From the NCBI GenBank assembly GCA_034435435.1, contig DAOTXN010000062.1:1-34988 (forward strand): a DNA stretch of 34,988 nt. Reading direction: 5' to 3'. Each line of letters opens with the position of its first letter. The first letter of the stretch is position 1. The position numbers were made by a program, and so were the translations under genes. This document shows, piece by piece, positions 15,862-23,297 of this stretch. The notes beneath the pieces are model-generated. The model saw nothing but the letters and a program-made list of their open reading frames with translations. It was not told where the DNA came from and made no database searches. This DNA is from DAOTXN01 sp034435435 (lineage in GTDB: Bacteria > Chloroflexota > Anaerolineae > S140-20).

Positions 15862-17536
15862 CTGGCGCGAGCATTTTCCCACCGACGGCGAGTTGGACAC
15901 CGACCTGGCCGGGTTGTTCCGCGTCACGCCCGACGCGGCGGAACCTACCACGATCTATGTCTTTGGCCTGACCCGCGTGTCGTCGCCGATGCAGGCGGAA
16001 GAGGGCAACAGTCTCAGCGATCAGCAGGAGCGCATCTGCACGTTCGCCGAAGCCAAAGGCTGGACGCTGTTGGGGGTCTTTGAGGACCCGGCGTTCACCG
16101 GACGGAACACCAAACGCCCGGGTCTGCGAGCCTTGATCAAGGCCATCAAAGCCGGGCGGGTCAAGATCGTGATCATCGACCGCCTGGACCGGCTCTCGCG
16201 CGACCTGTACGCGCTGCTCAAGCTGATGAAGCTGTTCCAGCAGTACGGCGTGCAACTGATCTCGCTGCGCGAGAACATTGACTTTAGCAGCCACTGGGGG
16301 CGGCTGGTGTTGTACGTGCTGGGGGCGTTGGCCGAGTTTTACGTCGCTGCGCTGGCGGAGGAGATTCGCCTGTCGCGCAAGCTCAAATCTCAGCGCGGCC
16401 TGCTCTCCGGCTCGTTCCGGTTGGGGTTCTGCAAGGGCGACTGCTCCACCTGCACCGACCCCAACGGCCCCGACTACTGCCCCAGCTTTGGCCGGCCGGA
16501 CGTCGGCGACGGCAAAATTCGCGTGCATCACCCGGTGGAGGCGCTGGCCGTGCGTCTGATGTTCGAGTGGTACGCGACGGGGCGTTACTCAGATCACGAC
16601 GTGGCGCAACGGCTCAACCGCGAGGTGTTTGCCCTGGACGACGGCCCCGAAGTCCGTTTTCGTACCAAGGGTCGTCCGGGCGTGTGCGACCCGCAGCCTT
16701 TCGACGCCGACGCCGTGCGCGCCATTCTCAACAATCCGATCTATTGCGGCTACGTGCCGTATTACAGCACCCACGACTACGGGGCACGCCAGGGCAAAAA
16801 GCGCCGCAAGCCGGTGGAAGTGTATGCGGGCCAACATCAGCCCATCGTGGACCTGGCGCTGTTCAAGCGCGTGCAGACCATTCGCAAGAACCGCTACCGG
16901 CGCACGACCTCGCTCCAGAATCCGGCGCGCGTCTATCCGCTGACCGGCGTCCTGTTCTGCGATGCGCGCAAAAGCCCGCTGCGCGGCCTCTCCAGTAACG
17001 GCGGGACCTCACGCTATTACGTGGATGGGTTGTGCCGGGGCCGGTTGCCGCGTGAGCAGTGGCACCAGAAGAACCTGCGCGCCGACGACATCGAGCAGCG
17101 CGTTCAAGACCTGGTCACGCCGATGACCCTGCCGGCGGATTGGAAACAGCGCATCCTGGCCTATCTGGTCTACGACGACGGCACGGACGAGATCGAGCGC
17201 GAGAAATTCGCGCTGCGGCAGCGGCTGGAGCGGGCGCTGGAGCTATACACGCTGGGCGAGTACGACCGGGCCAGGCTGGAGCGCATCAAGGCCGAGTGCC
17301 GCCGCGACCTGGCCGAGTTGGCGCCTGAGAGCACGTCGGTGGGGGGTGAAGCCCAGGCGTTGCTGGAAGACCTGCCGGCCTTGTGGACGGCGCTGAGTGA
17401 CGAGGAGCTCAAGACGCTGTACGGGATCATCTTTGACGCCATCTATGTGCGCGACGAGCACATCACTGCCATTCACCTGCGCGGACCGTTTCGGGGCTTG
17501 TTGGAAGAAGCGACCGGTCGTTTGGTAGCAGGATAG
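15845..17536 (+). CDS. Large serine recombinase (site-specific integrase/transposase type)
   Basis: 563 residues from 15845. It has a 36-residue N-terminal extension, then a resolvase domain: Y-V-F-G-L-T-R-V-S with the likely nucleophile Ser46, then SLSDQQ, AFTGRNTKRPGL and the IIDRLDRLSRD arginine motif. The recombinase domain contains a cysteine cluster (FCKGDCSTCTDPNGPDYC, C-x3-C-x2-C-x8-C). The usual zinc ribbon after LTGVLFC is degenerate. A charged coiled-coil-like segment (about 445-500) precedes the C-terminus. This is the length and order of phage integrases and integrative-element recombinases. I chose ATG 15845 because AGAGG lies seven bases upstream; ATGs at 15818 and 15851 are possible. 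The partner att sites were not identified. Confidence 0.92.
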   Translation: MTMISNWREHFPTDGELDTDLAGLFRVTPDAAEPTTIYVFGLTRVSSPMQAEEGNSLSDQQERICTFAEAKGWTLLGVFEDPAFTGRNTKRPGLRALIKAIKAGRVKIVIIDRLDRLSRDLYALLKLMKLFQQYGVQLISLRENIDFSSHWGRLVLYVLGALAEFYVAALAEEIRLSRKLKSQRGLLSGSFRLGFCKGDCSTCTDPNGPDYCPSFGRPDVGDGKIRVHHPVEALAVRLMFEWYATGRYSDHDVAQRLNREVFALDDGPEVRFRTKGRPGVCDPQPFDADAVRAILNNPIYCGYVPYYSTHDYGARQGKKRRKPVEVYAGQHQPIVDLALFKRVQTIRKNRYRRTTSLQNPARVYPLTGVLFCDARKSPLRGLSSNGGTSRYYVDGLCRGRLPREQWHQKNLRADDIEQRVQDLVTPMTLPADWKQRILAYLVYDDGTDEIEREKFALRQRLERALELYTLGEYDRARLERIKAECRRDLAELAPESTSVGGEAQALLEDLPALWTALSDEELKTLYGIIFDAIYVRDEHITAIHLRGPFRGLLEEATGRLVAG

Positions 17537-17539
17537 GGT

Positions 17540-17569
17540 AGGGAGGGGACTTCTTATAGTCCCCTCCCT
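17540..17569 (+). terminator. Strong hairpin after the serine recombinase
   Basis: A perfect 12-bp stem (AGGGAGGGGACT with AGTCCCCTCCCT) and 6-base loop begins three bases after the stop codon. The tail is only mildly T-rich, so termination may be weak or need Rho. It may also protect the mRNA 3' end. Confidence 0.65.
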
Positions 17570-17591
17570 GGTCTTGCTTGTGGGAAAAGAG

Positions 17592-17762
17592 TCACCGTGA
17601 TGAAGGATAGTGTTCCAGATAGCCGGCGAGCAACAGGCGCAGCGCGTCCACCAGCCGCCGGCGCAGCACCGGGTCGGCGATGCGCTGCAAGTCGTCCAGC
17701 AGCGGCTGCACGTCTGCGGGCAGGCTGGCGGGGTCCACGCTGGCCCGTTCGAAGATCGCCAT
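17592..17762 (-). CDS. Small leucine-rich helical protein, unknown
   Basis: 56 residues from the ATG at 17762, with amphipathic helices (PLLDDLQRIAD, RRRLVDALRLLLAGYLEHY) and a coding-like composition. There is no convincing ribosome binding site. The frame reads protein-like for about 12 residues further upstream (WILLKLAGYPT) to about 17790, where plus-strand coding for a different protein begins, so it may have lost its own 5' end at that junction. No family recognised. Confidence 0.4.
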   Translation of the reverse strand: MAIFERASVDPASLPADVQPLLDDLQRIADPVLRRRLVDALRLLLAGYLEHYPSSR

Positions 17763-17786
17763 CGTGGGATAGCCCGCCAGCTTTAA

Positions 17787-18107
17787 CAGGATCCACCACC
17801 GCCGACACCCACACCGCAGCCCAAGCCGACCGTCGCGCCGACGCCCGGAGCGTCTGTGATACCGCCGACGAGTGCAGAGGTGACTCAGACTCGGCCGTTG
17901 GCGACGCCGGTCACGCTGCCGGAGACCGGTGGGGAGGGCGGCGCTGATCTGGGCGTGGGCCTGCTGGTCGTAGGCGTGTTCGTGGTGGTCATCCGGCTGG
18001 CGCTCCTGGCCGTGCAGGCTCTCGGCCTCGGCCTGGCGCTGGTGGGGGCGACGGTAGCCGTGTTCTGGATGGGATTCTCGCTCATTCGACGACGGAGGGC
18101 AGCGTGA
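17787..18107 (+). pseudogene. 5'-truncated surface protein with Pro/Thr stalk, LPETG motif and membrane tail (first gene of the Tad operon)
   Basis: The frame is closed by TAA at 17784-17786. Coding-like Pro/Thr-rich sequence (PPPPTPTPQPKPT) then begins at once without a start codon; the first usable start is GTG 17856, giving 83 residues. The rest reads TPVTLPETGG, two hydrophobic stretches and a terminal RRRRAA. An LPxTG motif, hydrophobic segment and basic tail form a sortase sorting signal in monoderm bacteria, although here the hydrophobic part is long enough to cross the membrane twice. The missing N-terminus points to a recombination junction near 17790. A short GTG-started protein may still be made (GGAG five bases upstream). 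It overlaps the next gene by GTGA. Confidence 0.6.
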
Positions 18108-18331
18108 ACACGCATTACCCTCACCCTGAGCTCACCGGGACCGACCCCACGATGGCGCTCGCCACGGGCACATATACGCCAAAGCCGTGCGGCTGGTGCA
18201 GCGATGATCACCAGGTATACCACACCGGATTCTGCCCGCGTGTGAGGGCCATCGAGTATCACCTGGACGGGAGTCTCAAACGGATCGAGTTTTGGCCCCA
18301 GGCTTTCGTCGAGCAGGAGGCGAGAACGTGA
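18104..18331 (+). CDS. Small putative zinc-binding protein
   Basis: 75 residues from GTG 18104, overlapping the previous stop by 4 bases, with GGAGG upstream. The centre carries C-G-W-C, then H-x3-H and G-F-C-P, a plausible zinc-binding set, followed by R-A-I-E-Y-H-x-D-G-S-L-K-R-I-E-F. I recall similar short segments in phage-borne proteins of unknown function, but could not check. It is followed by the next gene with another GTGA overlap, so it is clearly part of the operon. Confidence 0.7.
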   Translation: MNTHYPHPELTGTDPTMALATGTYTPKPCGWCSDDHQVYHTGFCPRVRAIEYHLDGSLKRIEFWPQAFVEQEART

Positions 18332-19425
18332 AACAGGCGCTCTTGGTGGTGGTTGTGGCGCTGGTATTGATCGGCCCCGCAGAGCCCCTGCGGGGCAGCG
18401 CGGTGACTGCGCACGCTCGGCAACAAAAGGAGACGGCAGCGCCGACACCTGCGTCAGCGGAGCAGCCGACCAAGCCGCCTACCGCGCCGCAAGGTCAGCA
18501 GGGTGAGGCGGCCAAGCCGACGGTCCCGGCCACACCCACACCCGAGCCGGTCAAGCCGACGACGCCACCCACACTGAGTCCCACGACTGCGGCCAAGCCG
18601 ACCGCGCCGCCGACGCCCACCGATGGTCGGGCTACTATCCCGCGTGTGCTGGATATACAGGCAACCTCGACGTGGACGGCGATGCCCTGGCCGACCCTTA
18701 CGCCATCGAACACGCCCGCTCCTACGGCAACGGACACGTTCGTTCCACCCACCGCCCCGGCGACGGCGACGGCCACAGCTACCGCAACGGCCACTCCCAT
18801 CCCGACGCGGCCTGCGCCGGTGGTGGCTGCCATTCCCACCGTGGTCCAGACGGTGACCAACAGTCTGGTGGTAGGGGCGCTGATCGCCCTGGGTGTGTTC
18901 AACGGCCTGGGCCTGCTGATGCAGGCCACGGCCTTCCGGTCGTTGAGAAATACCTATCGCCGCCACAAGAGCCTGGAACTGGAGCAGCTTCAAGCGCAGG
19001 TGGTGAATCAGCGCAAGGCCGAGGTGCAGCGGCTGCTGGAAGAGGACCGCTGGCAGCAAGTGCTCAACCAACTGCTGGCCGACGCGCTGGCCGGTCCCAG
19101 CGCCTTTGTGGGACAGGAGGGCATCCTGACCTTGAGCGCCGACCCCGCGCCGCGTTTTGCCGTCGCCGGGCCGTCAGCGGTAGTGGAATACGTCTTTACC
19201 ACGCAGCCGCAAGAGCAAGGCAGTGGATTATGGCAACGCCTACGACGCAGAGAGCCGGTCATCCCCCTCGACGCGGCGCTGCACCCGGCGGCGCGGGTGG
19301 AGATGCAGGCCGTGTGGGAGCACCTGGCCGAAAAGCGGCTACGGGACGAAGCGCCGGCCTCGCCGCGTCAGGCGGAGTGGTTCCTGGTCGAGCGCCGGCG
19401 AGAAAGCGAGGCGAAAGAGAAATGA
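18328..19425 (+). CDS. Membrane protein with signal peptide, long Thr/Pro linker and cytoplasmic tail
   Basis: 365 residues from GTG 18328 (AGGAGG seven bases upstream). A signal peptide (KQALLVVVVALVLIG) leads into about 130 residues rich in Thr, Pro and Ala, including a TATATATATATP run. A membrane segment lies at about 170-200 (SLVVGALIALGVFNGLGLL). A charged, helical C-terminal region with coiled-coil character follows (LELEQLQAQVVNQRKAEVQRLLEED), then a possible small beta domain. Topology suggests an extracytoplasmic stalk and a cytoplasmic tail. No family recognised; the operon suggests a structural or regulatory part of the pilus machine. Confidence 0.8.
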   Translation: MKQALLVVVVALVLIGPAEPLRGSAVTAHARQQKETAAPTPASAEQPTKPPTAPQGQQGEAAKPTVPATPTPEPVKPTTPPTLSPTTAAKPTAPPTPTDGRATIPRVLDIQATSTWTAMPWPTLTPSNTPAPTATDTFVPPTAPATATATATATATPIPTRPAPVVAAIPTVVQTVTNSLVVGALIALGVFNGLGLLMQATAFRSLRNTYRRHKSLELEQLQAQVVNQRKAEVQRLLEEDRWQQVLNQLLADALAGPSAFVGQEGILTLSADPAPRFAVAGPSAVVEYVFTTQPQEQGSGLWQRLRRREPVIPLDAALHPAARVEMQAVWEHLAEKRLRDEAPASPRQAEWFLVERRRESEAKEK

Positions 19426-19676
19426 GCGGGCACAACTATCACCGCAAGATCAGGCAAATGCTCGCCAGCGGCATATTGCCACGCGCCGAACTGCATTACC
19501 TGGACATCCACCACGAGCCGGGATGCGCCGTCTTTCGTGGCGGGCTGTGCAATTGCGATCCGCAGATTTCCAACCTGTTCAACGCCCAGAACGCCAGGTG
19601 TGGGCAGCCCGCGCCCCGCTCGTCGGGGCTGACGATCTGGGTCCCGCCGGCAATGGAGGGGGTCGATGCTGATTAA
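19422..19676 (+). CDS. Small cysteine-containing protein, unknown
   Basis: 84 residues, start overlapping the previous stop by ATGA. Features: a basic N-terminus, H-Y-L-D-I-H-H-E-P-G-C and G-L-C-N-C-D-P, giving three Cys and several His that could bind metal. No signal peptide. No family recognised. Confidence 0.65.
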   Translation: MSGHNYHRKIRQMLASGILPRAELHYLDIHHEPGCAVFRGGLCNCDPQISNLFNAQNARCGQPAPRSSGLTIWVPPAMEGVDAD

Positions 19677-20022
19677 TCAGCGCACCGGGCACACGCTGGC
19701 TCGCCACGTCATCCACCGGCGCTCGATGGGGGGCCAGGCGTTGGGGCTGATGTTGCGGCGCGGGATCGGCGAGGATGAGGCGATGGTCTTTCACATGCGC
19801 CGGTCGGGGGTGAGGGCGGCGGGGGTACACACGCTCTTCGTGCCCTTCCCCATCGCACTGATCTGGCTGGACGAGACGGCGCGGGTGGTGGACAGGGTGC
19901 TGGCCCAACCCTGGCGCACCGGCTACCGGCCGGCTGTCCCGGCCCGCTACTTCGTCGAGGCCCACCCGTCACGGTTGGAACTGGTACAAGAGGGAGATCG
20001 CCTGCAATGGTGGCAAGAGTGA
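19666..20022 (+). CDS. DUF192-family protein
   Basis: 118 residues, ATG 19666 after GGAGGGGG, overlapping the previous gene by 11 bases. The body matches the DUF192 pattern: a GLMLRRGIGEDEAMVF segment, then H-T-L-F-V-P-F-P-I-A-L-I-W-L-D, and V-P-A-R-Y-F-V-E-A near the end. DUF192 proteins are small beta-barrel proteins of uncertain function. Many carry a signal peptide; this one does not. Members next to tad genes are known in several phyla, as I recall. Confidence 0.75.
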   Translation: MLINQRTGHTLARHVIHRRSMGGQALGLMLRRGIGEDEAMVFHMRRSGVRAAGVHTLFVPFPIALIWLDETARVVDRVLAQPWRTGYRPAVPARYFVEAHPSRLELVQEGDRLQWWQE

Positions 20023-20429
20023 TCATCGCGGGCTTTTTGACCACGGCTGCCCTCACCGACCTGGTCCGGCGGCGCATCTACCGTCTGTGGTCGGCGCTGG
20101 CCTTGAGCACCGGCCTGGCCCTGGTCCTGCTGGCCGGCCAGTGGAGTCACCTGCTGTTCGCGCTGCTGCTGTTCGCCTCGACCTACGTGCTGTGGCACAC
20201 TGGCGGGATCGGCGGCGGAGACGTATGGTTGGCAACTTACCTGGGTCTGGCGCTGGGCAGCGACGCGCCGCTGGCGATGCTGGTCGGCTCTATCGTTGGC
20301 GCGGTCGTGGCTATCGCGTTGATGACAACGAAAAAACTGACGCTGAAAGACCCGCTGCCCCTGGGCCTGTTCTGGGCGCTGGGCGGGTTGCTGGTGCTGG
20401 CCACAGGGTGGACGATATGGCCCGCGTAG
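20007..20429 (+). CDS. tadV: Type IV prepilin peptidase (TadV/CpaA type)
   Basis: 140 residues, mostly hydrophobic with about five or six membrane segments. The two catalytic aspartates of the GxGD protease family are present: Asp18 in L-T-D-L-V-R-R-R-I-Y and Asp72 in G-G-G-D. It lacks the N-terminal methylase domain, as in the short CpaA/TadV group. It would cleave the leader of the Flp-like pilin (27015) and the pseudopilins. Overlaps DUF192 by 16 bases. Confidence 0.88.
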   Translation: MVARVIIAGFLTTAALTDLVRRRIYRLWSALALSTGLALVLLAGQWSHLLFALLLFASTYVLWHTGGIGGGDVWLATYLGLALGSDAPLAMLVGSIVGAVVAIALMTTKKLTLKDPLPLGLFWALGGLLVLATGWTIWPA

Positions 20430-20899
20430 CCTGGCTGTTTTTGGTTTCGGTTATGACGTTCGTCGTTGTGATCGGAATGGGCAATCTGGAAGGACAAGAG
20501 ACACCGATGGGAATCGAAGTGCGCGACGTGGAAGTGACGCAATCAGCGGATGGGTTACCCAACCCGGACGACTTGATCGTCCTGGTTGATTTCAACCGGG
20601 ACGCCGCCGCACAGGTGGCGTTGATCGGACTGGCTCCGACCGAACGCCGGGCAGACGTTGCCCGCGCCGCAGCGGCATGGCTGGGGCAGTGGCGCGGGAT
20701 TCTGCCCGACGTGGACGGCTACACCGCCCGTCAGCGGGCCATCCTGGCCGACTGGCAGCGGGCGCTGATAGATTACGCCGACGGGCAATCGGGCAGCCTG
20801 GCCCGCGTTCAGGCCGTTTCAGAAGCTAACAGCAAGCTGTTCGGCGAGATGGTGACCCACATCACGTTTGGACGGGAAATGGAGGACGACGGCGATTAG
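20417..20899 (+). CDS. Secreted or membrane-anchored protein of unknown function
   Basis: 160 residues from ATG 20417, overlapping the prepilin peptidase gene by 13 bases. It starts with a hydrophobic segment (VAWLFLVSVMTFVVVIGM) and continues as a soluble, largely helical domain (about 60-150) with AAAWLGQWRGILPD and RQRAILADWQRALIDYADG. No cysteines, no recognised family. The operon position suggests a periplasm-equivalent or surface-side pilus accessory. Confidence 0.7.
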   Translation: MARVAWLFLVSVMTFVVVIGMGNLEGQETPMGIEVRDVEVTQSADGLPNPDDLIVLVDFNRDAAAQVALIGLAPTERRADVARAAAAWLGQWRGILPDVDGYTARQRAILADWQRALIDYADGQSGSLARVQAVSEANSKLFGEMVTHITFGREMEDDGD

Positions 20900-21018
20900 A
20901 AAATTAGAAATTAGAAAAGACCATACGCGACACGCGACACGCATCCCACTCCGCTCCGCCCCAAAAGGGGGGGACTGGAGACACGCGACAGATTTTCAAT
21001 CAAGGAGGATTTGACACA
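20900..21018. repeat. Low-complexity intergenic segment between the peptidase block and cpaB
   Basis: About 120 bases: a TTAGAAA-type direct repeat (20898-20918), an ACGCGACAC repeat present three times (20928-20945 and near 20983), and CCCC-AAAA-GGGG. It ends with AAGGAGG (21002-21008), the cpaB ribosome binding site. It looks like dispersed intergenic repeats; a promoter for the downstream block could hide here but none stands out. Confidence 0.45.
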
Positions 21019-21930
21019 ATGAATCGTTTAGGCTCACCTTTGTTTTGGATCGGATTGGTCTTGACCGCCCTGGTGGTGGTGGCGGTTTTCTTTGGCGGCA
21101 AGCTGCTCACCCCCGCGCCGGTGCAAGTGCCGGTGGCGCTGGGCGACGTCCCGCCCAACACCGAGATCAGCCCCGGCCTGTTCCGCCTGGAGCAATGGAC
21201 CGGTGTGCAAGGCCGCACGCTGGGCGAGTACGTCACCAAAGACGAGTTCGGCCAGTACGTCGGTTCGGTCACGGTCGAGACCGTGCACGCGGGTTTCCCG
21301 CTGGGCAAGGCCCAGGTGCTCAAGCCCGGCGAGGCCAACGCCCGCATCCGCCGCTTGACGCTGATGCTCCAGACCCAGGCGGGGATGACGGTTTTCCCCA
21401 TCCCGGTCGAGGCGGACACGGCGGGCAATTTCATCCAGGCCGGGGATTACGTGGACCTGGTCTTCAGCGTCGGCGCGGTCAACGTCCGCGAGATGGATAA
21501 CCCGCCTGACCCCACACCGACTCCGCCCGCGATTGCGGGAATGGGCATCGTGCAGCCGACGCCCCGCCCGCCCGTCACCGAGACGCTGCGCCTGCCGGTG
21601 TCCAAGCTGGTCATCCAGAACGTGCCGGTGCTCAAGGTCGAGCGCGAGGTGACGCGCCCTTCGGCCTCGCCGGCGTCCATCTCTATCGGCGTGGGCGGCT
21701 CGTCTGCGCCCGGCCAACCCGCCTACGTCGAGGGCGACGTGGAGCGGCTGTACGTGGCGCTGGACCAGGAGCAGTTGGAGATCGTCTCCTTCATCCTGTA
21801 CAACGGCGACGTGCGCGTGGCGGCTCACGCCACGGTCTTTCCCGAAAAGCCCACCGAGGGCGTGACCTGGGACGATTTCGAGGATTGGTTCTTCGCCCAG
21901 CGCGAGCTGCTGTCTACGCCTGTGCCGTAG
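21019..21930 (+). CDS. cpaB: Flp pilus assembly protein CpaB/RcpC
   Basis: 303 residues. An N-terminal membrane anchor (FWIGLVLTALVVVAVFFGG) is followed by an SAF-like domain (about 35-100, VPVALGDVPPNTEI...GFPLGKAQVL). Then comes the RcpC/CpaB body with P-I-P-V-E-A-D-T-A-G and D-Y-V-D-L-V-F, a proline linker at about 160-190, and V-Y-V-A-L-D-like beta segments near the end. In diderms this protein works with the secretin RcpA. No secretin gene is present here, which fits a monoderm envelope. Confidence 0.88.
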   Translation: MNRLGSPLFWIGLVLTALVVVAVFFGGKLLTPAPVQVPVALGDVPPNTEISPGLFRLEQWTGVQGRTLGEYVTKDEFGQYVGSVTVETVHAGFPLGKAQVLKPGEANARIRRLTLMLQTQAGMTVFPIPVEADTAGNFIQAGDYVDLVFSVGAVNVREMDNPPDPTPTPPAIAGMGIVQPTPRPPVTETLRLPVSKLVIQNVPVLKVEREVTRPSASPASISIGVGGSSAPGQPAYVEGDVERLYVALDQEQLEIVSFILYNGDVRVAAHATVFPEKPTEGVTWDDFEDWFFAQRELLSTPVP

Positions 21931-21939
21931 GAGGTCGAG

Positions 21940-23295
21940 ATGGACGAAGAAACCTACACGCTGGTGGTCGGCTTTTACAACTATGCAGACCTGCAAGCCC
22001 TGCAAGATGGCCTGCGGGGCAGCCACATCACCATCCTCTCGGCCCAACAGGACGCCCAGCGGGTGTACGACGACGCCACCGAGATGGGGGCCGACGCGGT
22101 GCTGCTGTGCCCCGACCTCAACGGCTACCGCCACGCCCTGATCGAGGACCTGCTGCTGTACGCCGACAAACCCATCCCGGTCATCGGCTGGGTGCTGACC
22201 CACGACGACCGCGGCCGGGTGATGACGGCCAACGGGGCCAAAGCGATCATCGCCTTGCCGATGAACTCGCAGGGCATCACCAAGCTGCTGCACACCCTGC
22301 CCCGCGTCGTGGACGAGGTCAAGCGCGAGCGGGCCGAGGGGCACGTCAGCCTGACGGCCGGGCGCATCCTGCCCGCCGGGCGGCAGGGGGCCTGGCAGCA
22401 AAAGGTGATCACCGTGTACATCCCCAAAGGCGGCGGCTCGACGCGCACCACGCTGGCGGTCAACCTGGCGGCGGCCCTGTCGCACGTGGCGTTGGGCAAC
22501 CAGCCCACCTGCCTGCTGGACCTGGACCTGACCAAGGGCGACTGCCACACCTTCCTGGGCTACACGGTCAACCCCGACTACGCCCGCAACGGGCTGACCT
22601 ACCTGGACCGCGGGCTGATCGACGTGATCCGCAACGTGGCCGACCGCTGGGGGCAAGGCGGAGAAAATCTCATCACCCCGCAACTGCTGCGCAAGTACCT
22701 GGTCCACTGGGGCGGCGAGCAGTCCCAGTTGGACCTGCTGCCCGGCCTGACCCGGCCACACGAGGGTTCCGCGCCCGAGTTCGATAACTGGCCGATGGTC
22801 CTCTCAATCGCTCGCCGGCTGATTCAGGTGGCGAAGCAGTTGTACAGTTTCGTCGTGGTGGACATCGGCCAGGACTACAACCTGCCGCTGCACCGGGCGG
22901 CCATCGAGGAGGCCGACGAGGTGCTGGTGACCGTGCCGCCCATCAACACCGCCATCGTGGACACCGAGAACGCGCTGACGCCGCTGCTGCACAAGTTCGG
23001 GGACCTGAACAAGTTCAAGCTGGTCGTCACGGCTTTCGACCCGGCTTTCGGCATCAGCGAGAAAGAGATCGTCAAGCGGGTGGGGCTGACCAAGCTGGCC
23101 ACAGTGCCCTTCGACGCTATGGCGGCGGCGGTGAGCATCAACACCCACACACCCTTCGTGCTGAGCGACGACGGGCCGCTGGGCGCGACTGTGCGCGACC
23201 TGGCGGGGACGTATCTGTCGTACCTGCGCGAAGAAAATGGGGGCCGCCGGAACTTGCTGGGCGTGTTCAAACGCGCCTTGCTGAAGGAGGCGTAG
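21940..23295 (+). CDS. tadZ: Pilus localisation ATPase TadZ/CpaE
   Basis: 451 residues, GGAGG upstream. Residues 1-130 form a receiver-like domain (VVGFYNYADLQALQDGL, GADAVLLCPDLNG). A MinD/ParA-type ATPase follows: a deviant P-loop IPKGGGSTRTT at about 160, Walker A' region LLDLDLTKGD at about 190 and F-V-V-V-D-I-G at about 306. The P-loop keeps the early lysine but has one extra residue and Arg in place of the second Lys. TadZ proteins often have atypical P-loops and direct the pilus machine to a cell pole. Confidence 0.88.
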   Translation: MDEETYTLVVGFYNYADLQALQDGLRGSHITILSAQQDAQRVYDDATEMGADAVLLCPDLNGYRHALIEDLLLYADKPIPVIGWVLTHDDRGRVMTANGAKAIIALPMNSQGITKLLHTLPRVVDEVKRERAEGHVSLTAGRILPAGRQGAWQQKVITVYIPKGGGSTRTTLAVNLAAALSHVALGNQPTCLLDLDLTKGDCHTFLGYTVNPDYARNGLTYLDRGLIDVIRNVADRWGQGGENLITPQLLRKYLVHWGGEQSQLDLLPGLTRPHEGSAPEFDNWPMVLSIARRLIQVAKQLYSFVVVDIGQDYNLPLHRAAIEEADEVLVTVPPINTAIVDTENALTPLLHKFGDLNKFKLVVTAFDPAFGISEKEIVKRVGLTKLATVPFDAMAAAVSINTHTPFVLSDDGPLGATVRDLAGTYLSYLREENGGRRNLLGVFKRALLKEA

Positions 23296-23297
23296 GG

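Noticed and set aside
15505..16531. Minus-strand frames opposite the recombinase start, one containing a VPFT/VPLT repeat
   Set aside because: They are antisense to the recombinase; the peptide repeat only reflects the 12-bp DNA array.
17788..17793. GGATCC at the junction as a cloning scar
   Set aside because: A single six-base site is expected by chance and nothing vector-like flanks it.
21009..21021. TTGACA at the cpaB start as a -35 box
   Set aside because: It overlaps the ribosome binding site/start codon region, so it cannot drive cpaB itself.
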